Below are positions 1-10,200 of a stretch of 64,000 nt of DNA, one piece after another. Positions within the stretch are counted from its first letter, which is position 1. Every line of letters starts with the position of its first letter. Position numbers and translations under genes: made by a program. The notes beneath the pieces were generated by a model. It saw only the letters and a list, made by a program, of their open reading frames with translations, ran no database searches and had not been told where the DNA came from. The stretch comes from Hymenobacter cellulosivorans (lineage in GTDB: Bacteria > Bacteroidota > Bacteroidia > Cytophagales > Hymenobacteraceae), in assembly GCF_022919135.1 (NCBI RefSeq), contig NZ_CP095049.1:124001-188000 (forward strand). Reading direction: 5' to 3'.

Positions 1-1
1 G

Positions 2-628
2 CAAAACCAGCAGTACCCCACGGCGGCCCTGCAAAATGGCAAGGAAGGCACCGTTGAAGTGACGTTCGTGGTGGAAAAGTCGGGCGGCATCTCCAGTATT
101 GCCGTCAAAAACGCTCTGGACCCGGCCCTGGATGCCGAAGCCATGCGCCTGATTAAAGGTGGCCCCAAGTGGGTGCCGGCCGAAAACAAGGGCCAGAAAG
201 TGCGGCAGCGCGTTACGGTCCCGGTCAGCTTCCGCATGCCTCTGGGGGCCGGCGGCCCCGCGCCTCAGATGGATGCCAACGACTCACCGGCGGAAAACAA
301 GCCCGCCGACGGCCCGAAAGTGGTGAAGCCCGAGCAGCCTGCCCGCCCCGTGGGCGGCACCGACGCTTTCTTCGAGTGGATTCAGAAAAACCAGAAGTAC
401 CCGGCCCTGGCCCGCAAAAAGAACATTCAGGGCAAGGTGTTGGTTGAATTCATGGTGCAGCCCGATGGCTCGCTCACCGATGTCAAACTCGTTAAGCGCC
501 TCGGCGCCGGTCTCGATGAGGAAGCCCTGCGCCTGATTAAGGCGGCGCCCAAGTGGGAGCCCGCCACCTACCAAGGCAAGCCGGTGCGGCAGAAAATGGT
601 GCTGCCGGTGCTCTTCACGCTTCTGTAA
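2..628 (+). CDS. TonB family protein with two TonB C-terminal domains (5' end cut by window)
   Basis: The reading frame is open from the first bases, so the true start lies upstream. The visible 208 residues hold two copies of the TonB C-terminal fold: one at about residues 1-80 (pattern EGTVEVTFVVEKSGGI, AMRLIKGGPKW, then a PVSF strand) and one at about residues 120-208 (GKVLVEFMVQPDGSL, EALRLIKAAPKWEPA, PVLFTLL). They are joined by a Pro/Ala/Lys-rich linker. This domain normally contacts the TonB box of outer-membrane receptors and passes on proton-motive energy from ExbB/ExbD. Tandem copies are less usual and may instead mark a structural or sensor role. The N-terminus, which would show a membrane anchor or a BlaR1-like peptidase, is outside the window. 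Confidence 0.85.
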   Translation, partial: QNQQYPTAALQNGKEGTVEVTFVVEKSGGISSIAVKNALDPALDAEAMRLIKGGPKWVPAENKGQKVRQRVTVPVSFRMPLGAGGPAPQMDANDSPAENKPADGPKVVKPEQPARPVGGTDAFFEWIQKNQKYPALARKKNIQGKVLVEFMVQPDGSLTDVKLVKRLGAGLDEEALRLIKAAPKWEPATYQGKPVRQKMVLPVLFTLL

Positions 629-743
629 AATATTCCGACGCCCGGCTCGTCTGCCTCCGTGCGGCCGGCCCAGTCAGCACCGCTCCTTTTCGGCTTTCCG
701 CTCCTGCTCCCCTGCCCTTTCCTTTCACCTGGTTTCTATTCCT

Positions 744-2297
744 ATGCTGGCCCCGTTACCCCTCTTATCTGCTCCGCCGGTAGCTCCTATTCCCGCGCCG
801 CCGGTTTCCGGTCCGCTCACTATCTGGCCCTACCAAGCGCGGTTTCAGCAGGCGGCTCAGGCCATGGCCGAAGGTATTTTCAACGTCCTCGACGACGATC
901 TGGCCCCGACAGTGACCCTCATTGGCATTCCCGCCGAGCAGGGCCACTCCACCGAGGTAGTGTGCCTGGAGCCGGCCGACTGTGGCCTCGATTTCCAGCA
1001 TTTCAGCAACATCCTGGCCCGGGGTCAGGAAATGCAGCACTCGTATTCCTGGAGCCTGGCCGACCGGGAGCACCTCACCGAGGAAACTATTCGTAAGCGC
1101 TATCAGGGTGTGGGCCTGAAAATGGCCATGCAGGAGGCTTTGAATGCTTTGGGCAGCAAAAACCAGTTCTTCGCTGGCTTCCCCGTTCTGGTCGGTAAGT
1201 TCTTCGTCGTGACGGTGCTGCAGCTCAACCAGAAGGTGCTCAAGAGCCACCAGTCGCTGCGGCCCGACCGCTACTACACCGATGGAAAGCCTGTGGCGCC
1301 CTCCCTGGTGCTGGCGGCCGTGCAGCGCTTCCAGGAAGAGTGCCTAAAGGCTTTGAATGAGCCCGAGCCCGGTGCTGGTATGCTGGTCCGCCCCCGTGAA
1401 ACCGACGAGTTGGTACGGGCCGCCGGCAAGCTGCTGATGGACACGCCGGCCCAGGCTCTGGGCATCAACCCCTCGACGGCCAAGCTGTTTGCCACCTGCA
1501 ACACGATTTCGTCGCTGCGCTACGAAGGGGCCGAGGGCATCGGCAAGCTGCTGCTGGCCCGCCGCCGTCACCCTAATCTGGAAGAAGTATTTGCCCTGAC
1601 CTGTCCCACGCCCCTGACCGACTACCGGGCCGTGCGCAAGCTGCTGGAAATGACCACGCCCGACGTGAGTTTGCTGGCCGACGGTGAAAACGTGTATGCC
1701 TTGGGCCGCCTGGTAGGCACTTACGACGCCAGCCGGGAGGATCTGTTCATGATTAACTTCGTGACCCACTACGCCTGGGAGTTTCAGCACGATGGCAAGG
1801 TGCTCATGCGCAGCCACTACGGCCAGCCCAGCCTGCCCCGACCCCGCCTCAACCGCGCCCAGTTCCGCAAAGACCTGCGCCGCATCTTCGATTTGACCGC
1901 GCCCGACAAAGTAGAGCGCCTCTGGGACGTGGTAGTTGAAGCCAGCCGCCAAAAGCACGGCACGCTGGTCGTCGTCACCACCGAGGCCTTGGCCGAAGCC
2001 GACCGCCTTAAGCTCCAGTGCACCCTTATCGAGCCTGTGCCACTCACGCCCCTCATCACCCGCCTGGTCACCGCCATCGACGGGGCCGTGCTCGTCGACC
2101 CCGACGCGTACTGCTACTCTATCGGCGTCATCCTGGACGGTAAGGCCTCGGGCCACGGCACCAGCACCCGCGGTGCCCGCTACAATTCGGCCATCCGCTA
2201 CGTGGAAAGCAGCCCGTATCCGTGCATGGCCATCGTTGTGAGTGAAGATGGTCTCGTGGACGTCATCACCAAAGACAACCTGCTGGAGCGGGAGTAG
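744..2297 (+). CDS. Putative diadenylate cyclase (DisA_N domain) with N-terminal sensor region
   Basis: This 517-residue protein ends in a DisA_N-type nucleotide-binding domain (about residues 390-517). The DGA motif is at 446-448 and a GARYNSA motif at 477-483. In characterised diadenylate cyclases the second motif is GTRHRAA, so the RHR triplet is here RYN at 479-481, although the 33-residue spacing from DGA is the usual one. The reaction would join two ATP into cyclic di-AMP. The long N-terminal part resembles the DACNV-type sensor regions seen with DAC domains in Bacteroidota; that name is from memory. No transmembrane helix is obvious, so it is probably cytosolic. The ATG at 744 is used. 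It stands alone between a TonB-like gene and a repeat element. Fold assignment is fairly firm; activity is uncertain. Confidence 0.75.
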   Translation: MLAPLPLLSAPPVAPIPAPPVSGPLTIWPYQARFQQAAQAMAEGIFNVLDDDLAPTVTLIGIPAEQGHSTEVVCLEPADCGLDFQHFSNILARGQEMQHSYSWSLADREHLTEETIRKRYQGVGLKMAMQEALNALGSKNQFFAGFPVLVGKFFVVTVLQLNQKVLKSHQSLRPDRYYTDGKPVAPSLVLAAVQRFQEECLKALNEPEPGAGMLVRPRETDELVRAAGKLLMDTPAQALGINPSTAKLFATCNTISSLRYEGAEGIGKLLLARRRHPNLEEVFALTCPTPLTDYRAVRKLLEMTTPDVSLLADGENVYALGRLVGTYDASREDLFMINFVTHYAWEFQHDGKVLMRSHYGQPSLPRPRLNRAQFRKDLRRIFDLTAPDKVERLWDVVVEASRQKHGTLVVVTTEALAEADRLKLQCTLIEPVPLTPLITRLVTAIDGAVLVDPDAYCYSIGVILDGKASGHGTSTRGARYNSAIRYVESSPYPCMAIVVSEDGLVDVITKDNLLERE

Positions 2298-2322
2298 CAG
2301 TTATATCGAGGCGCTAGTCTCT

Positions 2323-2479
2323 TGTCCTTGCGAACGAAGCGCGGCAATCCGTCCTCTACAAAGTACGGCCTGTTATTTTACCAGAAAGCCCTTTATTCCA
2401 CGTGGAGTAAAGGGCTTTTCAATTTAGAAGGCTCGGCACATTTCAGAGGATGGGTTGCTTCGCTTTGCTCGCAAGGACA
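2323..2479. repeat. MITE/REP-like inverted-repeat element
   Basis: Two 35-bp arms (2323-2357 and 2445-2479) are imperfect inverted copies; the outer 11 bases match exactly (TGTCCTTGCGA). They enclose a central hairpin at 2385-2418. The arm resembles the widespread bacterial intergenic repeat containing TTGCGAGCGAAGCG followed by GCAATCC. There is no transposase inside, so it would be non-autonomous or a REP-type element. It lies just after the diadenylate cyclase stop codon. Confidence 0.7.
2385..2418. terminator. Hairpin inside the repeat element, possible terminator
   Basis: An 11-bp stem (AAAGCCCTTTA / TAAAGGGCTTT) continues through one wobble pair into an inner TCCAC/GTGGA stem and is followed by T residues. 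It sits 87 bases after the diadenylate cyclase stop and could end its transcript. Confidence 0.55.
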
Positions 2480-2519
2480 CATTACCACCTCCGCACATCC
2501 CTATTAATTATTAAGTACC

Positions 2520-3038
2520 TTACCTTTTCTTCGCCCGAAACGACCAGGTAATGCGAAACACCGCTACTGTGTCGCCGGCTTGGTCGGTGCCGGTGCTGGT
2601 GCAGACCACGGTGCGGCCCTCGCCGGTGGCGCGGCTTTCGGCTATGGCCTGGGCAATGCGCAGGCCGTCTTCGCTGGTGAAGGCAATCAAACCCACGGCT
2701 TTCTTAGTGAATTCGGCTTCCATACCCACCACCAGCATTGAGACCGGGGAGCCGCTGGTGGTGTTCATCATCGAGAGCACGCCGCTGGCCATTTCGGCCG
2801 CCATGCTCAGGCAGGCGAAGTAGATGCTGCGAAACGGATTTTTGGTCAGGTACTTAAACGGCACCGTCACGGTGGCCCGGGCAGGCGTGATTTCGCGCAC
2901 CCGCAGGCCGGCCAGGTAGGCCATGGGCAGGCTGCGCAGCATAAACAGGCGCAGCTTGAGCGGATTGGAAATGGTGCGGCGAAACGCGGCGGCCTGGGGT
3001 GTATCGACCGGGGCGGGCACGGCGGCAGACTGGGACAT
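2520..3038 (-). CDS. DUF4442 / hotdog-fold thioesterase-like protein
   Basis: The 172-residue product resembles DUF4442 proteins, a branch of the hotdog thioesterase fold related to PaaI-type acyl-CoA thioesterases. Typical parts are the N-terminal helix region (NPLKLRLFMLRSLPMAYLAG), the strand TPARATVTVPFKYLTKNPF, and the helix SIYFACLSMAAEMASG that buries the substrate site in this fold. No signal peptide is present, so it is probably cytosolic, perhaps hydrolysing an acyl-CoA; the substrate is unknown. The start chosen is the ATG at 3038 (MSQSAAV). An in-frame start 87 bases further upstream adds a tail unlike the family. It follows the terminator of the DUF3857 operon and is likely transcribed separately. 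Confidence 0.65.
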   Translation of the reverse strand: MSQSAAVPAPVDTPQAAAFRRTISNPLKLRLFMLRSLPMAYLAGLRVREITPARATVTVPFKYLTKNPFRSIYFACLSMAAEMASGVLSMMNTTSGSPVSMLVVGMEAEFTKKAVGLIAFTSEDGLRIAQAIAESRATGEGRTVVCTSTGTDQAGDTVAVFRITWSFRAKKR

Positions 3039-3131
3039 GGCAAACGGGCTGAGTGAGAGCTGCAAAGAACAAAAAACATTCGGCATGCCGAACACTTCCG
3101 GCAGTTTTCTGCTGATGCTGTCCAAACAAAA

Positions 3132-3159
3132 CGCCTCACCTTCCGAAGAAAGTGAGGCG
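3132..3159 (-). terminator. Rho-independent terminator of the DUF3857 operon
   Basis: CGCCTCAC and GTGAGGCG form an 8-bp stem. Read on the minus strand it is followed by a T-rich run (GTTTTGTTTGG). It lies 24 bases after the stop codon of the last operon gene. Confidence 0.75.
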
Positions 3160-3182
3160 CGTTGCGGCTGTCAGTGGTGCGC

Positions 3183-5171
3183 TTAGCCTTTCTTTTCCAG
3201 CACCAGGACCACTTTGTTGAAGTTGGCAGCGGCGTTTACCACTTCCCGGAAGGCTTCGAAGTCCTTCTTGGGCCAGCGGATCTGTTGGTAGTGCTCCTTG
3301 ATGGTCACCGTGACTTTCTGCCCTTCTACGGCGTAGCTCGACTGGAACAGGTAAAGCGGGGCGGCGGCATCGGGGCCGGCCTTCACGTTGTAGTTCAGGT
3401 CCTTCAGGTTGCGAACATTGTAGCCGGCCGGTAATTCAAAGGTGATGACGCGGTTGTAGCGACGGTTAAACTCGTTTTCCACGTCGAACTGCCGGGCATC
3501 GGCCTGGTAGAGCTCCGACTGCGGCCCGAGCAGTTCCCCGACTTTGAACAGATACTTGGGACCCGCCCGGTTCAGCAGCGCCGCCGACTCTACGCCGGCC
3601 TCCACGATGAAGGGCTTGGCCAAAGGACTCAATCCCCGCTCCCCGTTGATAACGTTCAGGCTCTTGAACGTGGCGTCGGGCACACAGCTTTTGATGAATC
3701 CCTGGGCTATTTCGGTACGCTTTTCCTCCGGAATCAGGGAATAGAAGGGCTGAATCACCTGGGCGTTGTAGCCTCCCAGGATGTAGCGGATGTTGACTGT
3801 CGACTTATCCAGGGCCGGGGCAAACTGCACTTTGATATCCAGGTCGCTCGGGTTTTGGTCGGCCGTGAGGGTCGGGATGTCCTTCACCTTACCCACCGCC
3901 GATTCGGTAGCGCCTAGCTTTACGGTCCGGATAAACAGGCCGGGATTGGCAGTCCACTCCGAAGGCACCATGCCGTAGCGGTAGTCGGACCGGGCCGGGG
4001 CCAGCATCTGCTTGGTGGCCGGGAAGTAGAAAATGTAGTTATCCAGGTAGTTCCAGGTGTCGAACGACTCATCGAAGGGCGACACGCTACGGTCGGAGGT
4101 TACTACCACTTCGTGCTCGATGCCCAGCTTGCGAAACACGCCGCCAAACAGACGGGCAAAGCCCAAATCGGTAGCGTTGCGGGTGTTAATGATGCTCGAC
4201 AGCTCCGGTTCGACGTAGCCTTCGGCGGGATTGAAGTTGGTCTTGAGGTAGTTTTCCACGAACTGAACCTGCTCGGCTACGTCACCAGCGGGCACTTTCA
4301 TCTGCTTCAGAAGCTTATCCAGGGCCTTTTGCTCGTCCTTGGAGTAGCCATAGAGGGTGCCGTGAATGTACTGGCTGGCTTTGGCCCAGGTAAAGAGCCG
4401 CTCCCGGCCCCGGCTGGCGTTGTAGGCCAGCTTATACTCGATGCGCATCCGCTCGGCCTGGGGGTTGGCAAACGCCTCTTCCCGGGTCTGGGCCACGTCT
4501 TTGAGGACCATACGCACGATGTGTTTACCGCCAATAACGGTGTCGCGGCTGGCCTGGGGGCCGTGGTAAACGCGGGTATCGAAGGTGAGCTGCTCGGGCG
4601 AAATCAGCTCGAACGTGACGGAGCGGGCCGGCAAATCGGACTGCAGGTACTCGCGGCCGAAGTAGTTGGGGCTACGCTGGCGCATGTACACGTACTCAAT
4701 TTCGCTGCCTTTCTCCACGCCTTCCACCGCGAAAATCTTGAAGCCCCGGCCGCCGTCCTGGTCCTTCAGCTCCTTGATGTTGCTCTGATTCAGCTCTACC
4801 ACTTCGCCGCGCGGACTAATGGTGCGGGCCTTGAGCCAGAGCAGGGCGCCGTCCTGCACGGGCACATAAATCTTGTTGAAACGCTCAATGGCGTCGGTGC
4901 TGTTGACGCGCACAATGCTGTGGCTGGTCGAGTACAAGCCCAGCTTCTTGGTTTTCTCGTCGTAGAAGTATTCCTGGGCCGTGAAGTCGAGCAGCAATAG
5001 AGCGGGCAGCTGGGTTTCGGCCTCAGTAAGCGGCAGGCGTTTTCGTTTGGCGTCCCAGCTGTATCCGGCGTGGGTAAGGCCGGCCGGAACAGCCTGGGCG
5101 CAGATATCAAGCACGGTCAGCCACCCCAGGGCCAGGGTCAGCCAGAAAAGGCGGGAAGAGGATTTCAGCAT
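3183..5171 (-). CDS. DUF3857 exported protein with degenerate transglutaminase-like domain
   Basis: The 662-residue product starts at the ATG at 5171, giving a signal peptide (MLKSSSRLFWLTLALGWLTV, then ...ICAQA). A DUF3857 beta-domain follows (about 35-260), then a transglutaminase-like region (about 280-430) and a C-terminal beta-rich region. Where the neighbouring paralogue has the catalytic GDCKD, this protein reads RNATDLGF, so Cys becomes Ala; the His and Asp positions (around FDTWNYLDNYIFYFPATK) are also unmatched. It is probably not a working transglutaminase or peptidase and may be a binding or scaffold partner in the periplasm. It is the last gene of a minus-strand trio, 81 bases after its active-looking paralogue. 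Confidence 0.75.
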   Translation of the reverse strand: MLKSSSRLFWLTLALGWLTVLDICAQAVPAGLTHAGYSWDAKRKRLPLTEAETQLPALLLLDFTAQEYFYDEKTKKLGLYSTSHSIVRVNSTDAIERFNKIYVPVQDGALLWLKARTISPRGEVVELNQSNIKELKDQDGGRGFKIFAVEGVEKGSEIEYVYMRQRSPNYFGREYLQSDLPARSVTFELISPEQLTFDTRVYHGPQASRDTVIGGKHIVRMVLKDVAQTREEAFANPQAERMRIEYKLAYNASRGRERLFTWAKASQYIHGTLYGYSKDEQKALDKLLKQMKVPAGDVAEQVQFVENYLKTNFNPAEGYVEPELSSIINTRNATDLGFARLFGGVFRKLGIEHEVVVTSDRSVSPFDESFDTWNYLDNYIFYFPATKQMLAPARSDYRYGMVPSEWTANPGLFIRTVKLGATESAVGKVKDIPTLTADQNPSDLDIKVQFAPALDKSTVNIRYILGGYNAQVIQPFYSLIPEEKRTEIAQGFIKSCVPDATFKSLNVINGERGLSPLAKPFIVEAGVESAALLNRAGPKYLFKVGELLGPQSELYQADARQFDVENEFNRRYNRVITFELPAGYNVRNLKDLNYNVKAGPDAAAPLYLFQSSYAVEGQKVTVTIKEHYQQIRWPKKDFEAFREVVNAAANFNKVVLVLEKKG

Positions 5172-5252
5172 AGCAGAAAATTGACTTAGCCGCAGGGCAA
5201 AGCCAGCATAAAATGCGTGAGGCACTAGGATAAGAGCGGGAGCAAGTCAGGC

Positions 5253-7208
5253 TTAGACCTTCTTCTTTTTCAGGATGATAACGTCGCGGTAGGCCGCGCC
5301 CAGCTTGTCGACTACGGTGTTCCACTTGGCAAACTCGGTGGGCTGGAGCAGCAGGTAGTTCACGTACAGGTCTTTTTCCTGCACGATTTTGTTGCCTTTG
5401 CGCTCGTAGCGGATGCTGAAGCCCAGCACGTCTTCCTTGGTGGAAGCATTGGCTGGCAGGTACTCCACGTCGTAGCCGGCCGGAATCTCAAACTCGGTGC
5501 GGGTCCGGTCGGAGTGGGTATACTCGTTGTACAGGGGCAGGCGGCGCTTGTCGGCATCAATCCGGTCGTTGGCGTAGGGCTGCTCCAGGTTCAGGTTCAG
5601 GTAAATCTCGTCGTCGACCTGCTGCACATAGTCTTGCAGGCGATACTCGTAGTCGATGGTCAGGGGCTGCTCACGGGCGGCCACGTTGCGCACGGCGTAG
5701 CTGTCGACGAAGAACTTATTATTGCCGCGCTCCAGCACCCGCTTCACGTACTTCGTCTCCTCGGTTTTGTCCATGCCATCCAGGGCGTAGGCCTGGGTGA
5801 TTTTGGGGTAGCCCGACAAGGCCAGTTGGCCTTTACCCTTGAGCGTGGTGCCGCTCAGGGCCAGGGTGGAAACATCCACGGCGTGGCTTTTCTCCTTGTC
5901 CATCACCGGTACGCTTACCACTTTGCAGTTCTTGCCGTCGAGGGCCAGCAGCGCTTCTTTGCCCTGAATCATGGACGTGGGCATGTTGAAGGGGTTGTGC
6001 TTGCTGGTGGCGTCGAGAAACACGTACTGTCCGGGTTTGGGCTCCCAGGTGGCAATCATGTGGTTGTCGACGCCGGGCGTGGCCAGCTCCGAGTAGCGGT
6101 ACGGCAGGGCGCGGGTGCCAATCCAGGTTAGGTAGGACTTGACGCCGGCCATGCGCAGCATTTCGTGGGTCAGGTTAGCCATGTCCTTGCAGTCGCCGTA
6201 GCGGCGGGCGTATACCTGGCCGGCATCGGCGGGCACGAAGCCGCGCAGACCGTTTTCGAAGGCCACGTAGCGCACGTGGTCCTGCACCCAATAATACACG
6301 CGCCGCACCCGCTCCTCTTCCGAGGCGGCGCCCACGGCCAACGAATCGACCACGCGGCGCAGGGCCGGGCTTTCCTTTTTGTCGAGGCCAGCCACGAAGC
6401 CGGAGTAGAGCGAATACAGCTCGGGCACACCCGAAAGCATCTTGCGCGGCTGCCCAGCGGCGGGCACTTCCTCGACGTAATACACCAGATGGGGCGCGTA
6501 GTAAGCTATTTCCGGCCCGTCGTCGTCGCGCGAGGGGCTGGGCATGTTGTCTACGGTCCAGCGGTACACCACCGACGAGCCTTTCTCCTGCTTGGTGAAG
6601 GTAACGGGCGTGTTTTCGACGTGAAACAACTTATAGTTAATCTTGACCGACTTGGGCGCCGTCAGCGTGACTTCCGCGTGACGGGTGGGTACGTGGTTGG
6701 CGAAGTAAAACGGCGACAGAAACCGGGCATCGGGGTGACGCACAGTATAGTCGACGACGGTACGCACGCCGGGGGCCACGGCCGGAAAGGTCCAGGTGGT
6801 GTAGCGGGTGTCGTCGAAGAAAATGCCTTCCTGCACTTCGAATTTCTCCTTGAAATCGGAGATACGCAGGGCCTTATAGTCGTTGCCGGCTGGTACCAGG
6901 GTGCGGGCTTCGAGCTTCTGCAGGCGGTTGAAGTGGGAGCTGTACACTTTGTCGCGGGCGTACAAGGCCGACTGCGGAGCCAGGTGAAGCATGTCGTAGT
7001 GGTGGCGGGCCAGCACCTGCACCGAGTCGCCCTTGAGCTCCACGGTCACGTCCTGCCGGTAATCGAGATAGACGGCCTTCTCGTCGGGATACTGCTTCTG
7101 AGCGGCCAGCAGGGCCTGCAGCGGCTGCTGAGCCAGCGCCCGGCCGGGCAGCGTCAGCAGCAGGCCACCGACTAGCAGCCCGAGCCAGGTTCGTTTATTT
7201 GCTGTCAT
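5253..7208 (-). CDS. DUF3857 / transglutaminase-like exported protein
   Basis: The 651-residue product has a signal peptide (MTANKRTWLGLLVGGLLLTL, cleaved near ALA-QQ), a DUF3857 domain (about 45-230), a transglutaminase-like core (about 285-410) and a C-terminal beta domain. The core has an intact Cys-His-Asp triad: Cys340 in YGDCKD, His383 in VDNHMIA and Asp399 in VFLDATS. Bacterial members of this fold are mostly peptidases or amide transferases acting outside the cytoplasm; the substrate here is unknown. The start overlaps the end of the upstream TPR/MORN gene by 14 bases, which argues for coupled translation. The downstream paralogue has lost the triad. Confidence 0.85.
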   Translation of the reverse strand: MTANKRTWLGLLVGGLLLTLPGRALAQQPLQALLAAQKQYPDEKAVYLDYRQDVTVELKGDSVQVLARHHYDMLHLAPQSALYARDKVYSSHFNRLQKLEARTLVPAGNDYKALRISDFKEKFEVQEGIFFDDTRYTTWTFPAVAPGVRTVVDYTVRHPDARFLSPFYFANHVPTRHAEVTLTAPKSVKINYKLFHVENTPVTFTKQEKGSSVVYRWTVDNMPSPSRDDDGPEIAYYAPHLVYYVEEVPAAGQPRKMLSGVPELYSLYSGFVAGLDKKESPALRRVVDSLAVGAASEEERVRRVYYWVQDHVRYVAFENGLRGFVPADAGQVYARRYGDCKDMANLTHEMLRMAGVKSYLTWIGTRALPYRYSELATPGVDNHMIATWEPKPGQYVFLDATSKHNPFNMPTSMIQGKEALLALDGKNCKVVSVPVMDKEKSHAVDVSTLALSGTTLKGKGQLALSGYPKITQAYALDGMDKTEETKYVKRVLERGNNKFFVDSYAVRNVAAREQPLTIDYEYRLQDYVQQVDDEIYLNLNLEQPYANDRIDADKRRLPLYNEYTHSDRTRTEFEIPAGYDVEYLPANASTKEDVLGFSIRYERKGNKIVQEKDLYVNYLLLQPTEFAKWNTVVDKLGAAYRDVIILKKKKV

Positions 7209-10200
7209 ACACGAAATTATTCCAGTAGAACTCTGTTTTGACCGGCTTGCCCAGGGCGTCGTAGTACACCGTGGGACCCGCTTTTTCGCCGCTGCGGTAG
7301 GTTACTTCCCGCTCCAGCGTACCGTTGGGCCGGTAGTAACGGGCCCGGCCGTGCAGCTCATCGTGGGCGTAATATTCTTCCTCCATGGGCTTGCCGTCGG
7401 GGTAGAAAGTTTCCAGCTTGCCCGTCAGCACGCCATTAAGCACCTGAGAGCGGCGGTATACTTGCCCGGTGCTGTAGTAGAGTGTGCGCGGGCCATCCAC
7501 GTAGGCACCCTTGTAGCTTTCTTCCACGGCGGGCTTGCCGTTGGCAAACTGGGTTTTCAGCGGACCGTTGCCGGTTTCGAAAGCCGTGACTTCACCGCGG
7601 GGCTGCCCATCAGCGCCACCGGCCCGGTAGCCGACCAGGTTGCCGGCCTCGTAGTGCTTTTCCACCAGCAACTCGCCCAGCATGTTGTAGCTGCGGAACG
7701 TGCCATGCAGCTCCCCGTCAAGGTACTGCCCCACCGACTCGGTTTTGCCGTTTTCGAAGTAGGTCGTCCACTCGCCGTCCTGCTCGCCGTGGTAGTAAAC
7801 GCCGCGGCTCGACAGGGCCCCGGAGGGATAATAGGTTTTCCACTCGCCTTCGCGGCGGCCCTGCCGCAGCTGTCCTTCCACCGAGGTTTTACCGGTGTGC
7901 CACACTGCTTTGTAGGCTCCTTCGCGCTGCCCTTGTACCATACTGACGGTAGCTTCGGGGGTACCGCTCGGGGTAAGCCAGCCGCCGGTGCCCTGCTCAT
8001 CCAGGCAGAGCATAGGCATGCGGTACCGAACTTTGCCGTTGGGGTAGCGCAGAATGTACTCCTTGGTGTCGGGCGTTATCAGCTGCCGGCTGATTTCCTT
8101 GCCGGTCGAGTCGCGGCTGGTGACCAGCACCAGCCGGCCGTCGAGGTACTGCCGCTCTCCGGTAGGCTTGCCACCGGGCGAAAAGCTGAGCGAAGGGCCC
8201 TCGGGCTCGTCGTTGCGGTAGTAATACTCCTCGCTCAGGCGGCCATCTACGTAATAGTCGCGCCAGAGGCCCTGGCGCTGGTCGTGCTGCCAGAAGCCGG
8301 TTTGATTCAGCTGCCCGTCCTCATTGAACCGCTCGAAGTAACCGTCGGCCTCGTCGTTGAGGTAGCTCTGGCGGGTATGTACCTGGCCGTTGGTGTAATA
8401 CTGTTCTACTAGGCCGTTGAGCTTGCCACCGTTGCTGTAGTGCCGCACCGTTTCGAGGGCTCCGGTGCCGTAATACCAGCGCCACTCACCGTCGGGCTGC
8501 CCGTTCAGGTAGGTTCCCGTAGAGCGGGGCTGGCCGTTGGCCCGCAGAATCTGCACCGGCGTCTTACCCTTCTTTACTTCAACTTTGGCCAGCGTCTTGC
8601 CGGTCTTGTCCAGGGCCGTTACCCGCGTTACGCGGCCTTGCTCATACTCCAGCTCGGCCGTAACCACCCCGTTGGCGTCGTAGTCGCGCAGGGTACCGTG
8701 CAGCTCACCGGCGGCGTTGTAGTTCTGTTCCAGACTGAGCTTGCCCGAGCGGTAATAGGTGCGCCACAGCCCCACATTTTTACCATGGTCGTAAGTGCCG
8801 GTCTGGTAGGGCTTGCCGTTGGCGAAATGTGCGGTATACGGTCCATGCAGCTCGCCTTTGTCGTAGGCACCCTTCCGCTCCGGGGCTTTGTCGGCGTAAT
8901 ACACGGTGAAAGGTCCCTGGCGCTGGTCGGCCACGTAAGTGTACTCGGCTTCGAGCACGCCGTTGGGGTAGTAAGTTTGGGCCAGACCGTCCTTTTTACC
9001 GGCCCGGTACAGGGTGCGGCCCTCAGTTTTGCCGTCGGGCGTCAGATACGTGGTTTCTCCGTCAATTTCGCCGTTTTTGTAGGTTCGCACCTCGTTCACC
9101 GACCCACAATAGCGGTGCAGCTTCACCACGCCGGTAGGGTCGCCGTGTACGTAGCTGCCTTCCACCGATACGGTGCCGTTGTCATGGTATTCGAGGTAGG
9201 CGCCGTGCAGCTTACCAGCCTCGTCGTAGTTTTTCACGAGCCGTACTTTGCCATCGGGGAAGTACGACTTCCAGGTGCCCTGGCGCAGCCCGGTCGCCGA
9301 GAAAACGCCTTCTTCCTCGGGCGCGCCGGCTTCGTCCACAAACAGCCAGGGCCCGCGGAACGTCGTTTTCTTCGCGTCGCCTTCCCCGGCACCCAGTCCG
9401 ACCAAGTGACCGTCACTGTTGTACCAGCCTTTTACCGGCGTCAGCTTTCCGTCGCGCTGCATGAGCTGGGTGGCGCGCAGCTCGTTGAGGGCCACCCCCA
9501 CGACTTCCGCCATTTTGGTGACCCGGCCCTTGTTGCTTTTCAACCACTGGGCGGCCTGTTTGTCGCCGGCCGAGAGCAGGGTCAGGTAGGTAAAGGCGGT
9601 CAGGTTGTCCTCCTGCCGCAGCACTTGTATCAGCGGGCTGTAGAGGCGCAGCCAGAAGTCGTTGGGGTCGGCATCGGCGGCCGGAAATTTCTCTACCAGC
9701 AGTTGTAGCTGCTTCACTACGTTGGCGTTGAACTTGACTTTGCTGGCGTAGTCCTTACGCAGGGCCACCTTGGAGTTGAGCAGCTCATCGAGCTCCTGAA
9801 ACGCGCTGTTGGGCAGCGTGGCCGGTAGCTTTTCCTTGGCCTCAATTTCCACGGCGTTGGAAGCCAGCTGCTCGGCCATCACCAGCACCGAGTTGCTTTT
9901 TTCCCCCTCGGGCTGAATGGCCAGGTAGGTCAGCAGGCCAAGCAGGGCGTGGGAAGTCTGACCCTGGCGCAAGGCCAAATGTCCCATAGTATAATGGGTA
10001 TTGGCGTGCAGCGGTGCCAGTTCGGCACTACGCTGTAAGCTGGCCACCGCCCCCTTTATGTCGCCGGCCTTCACCTGGCTCACGGCCTGGTTGTACCACA
10101 GCGCCTGGTTATAGGGGTACAGGCGCAGCCCTTCGGTATAGAGCTTGAGGGCAGCGGGCACATTCTCCTGTTTTTCCTGGGCCGTAGCCACGATATTGTA

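Noticed and set aside
2242..2507. Short frames inside the inverted-repeat element
   Set aside because: They only read through repeat arms and a hairpin; no protein features.
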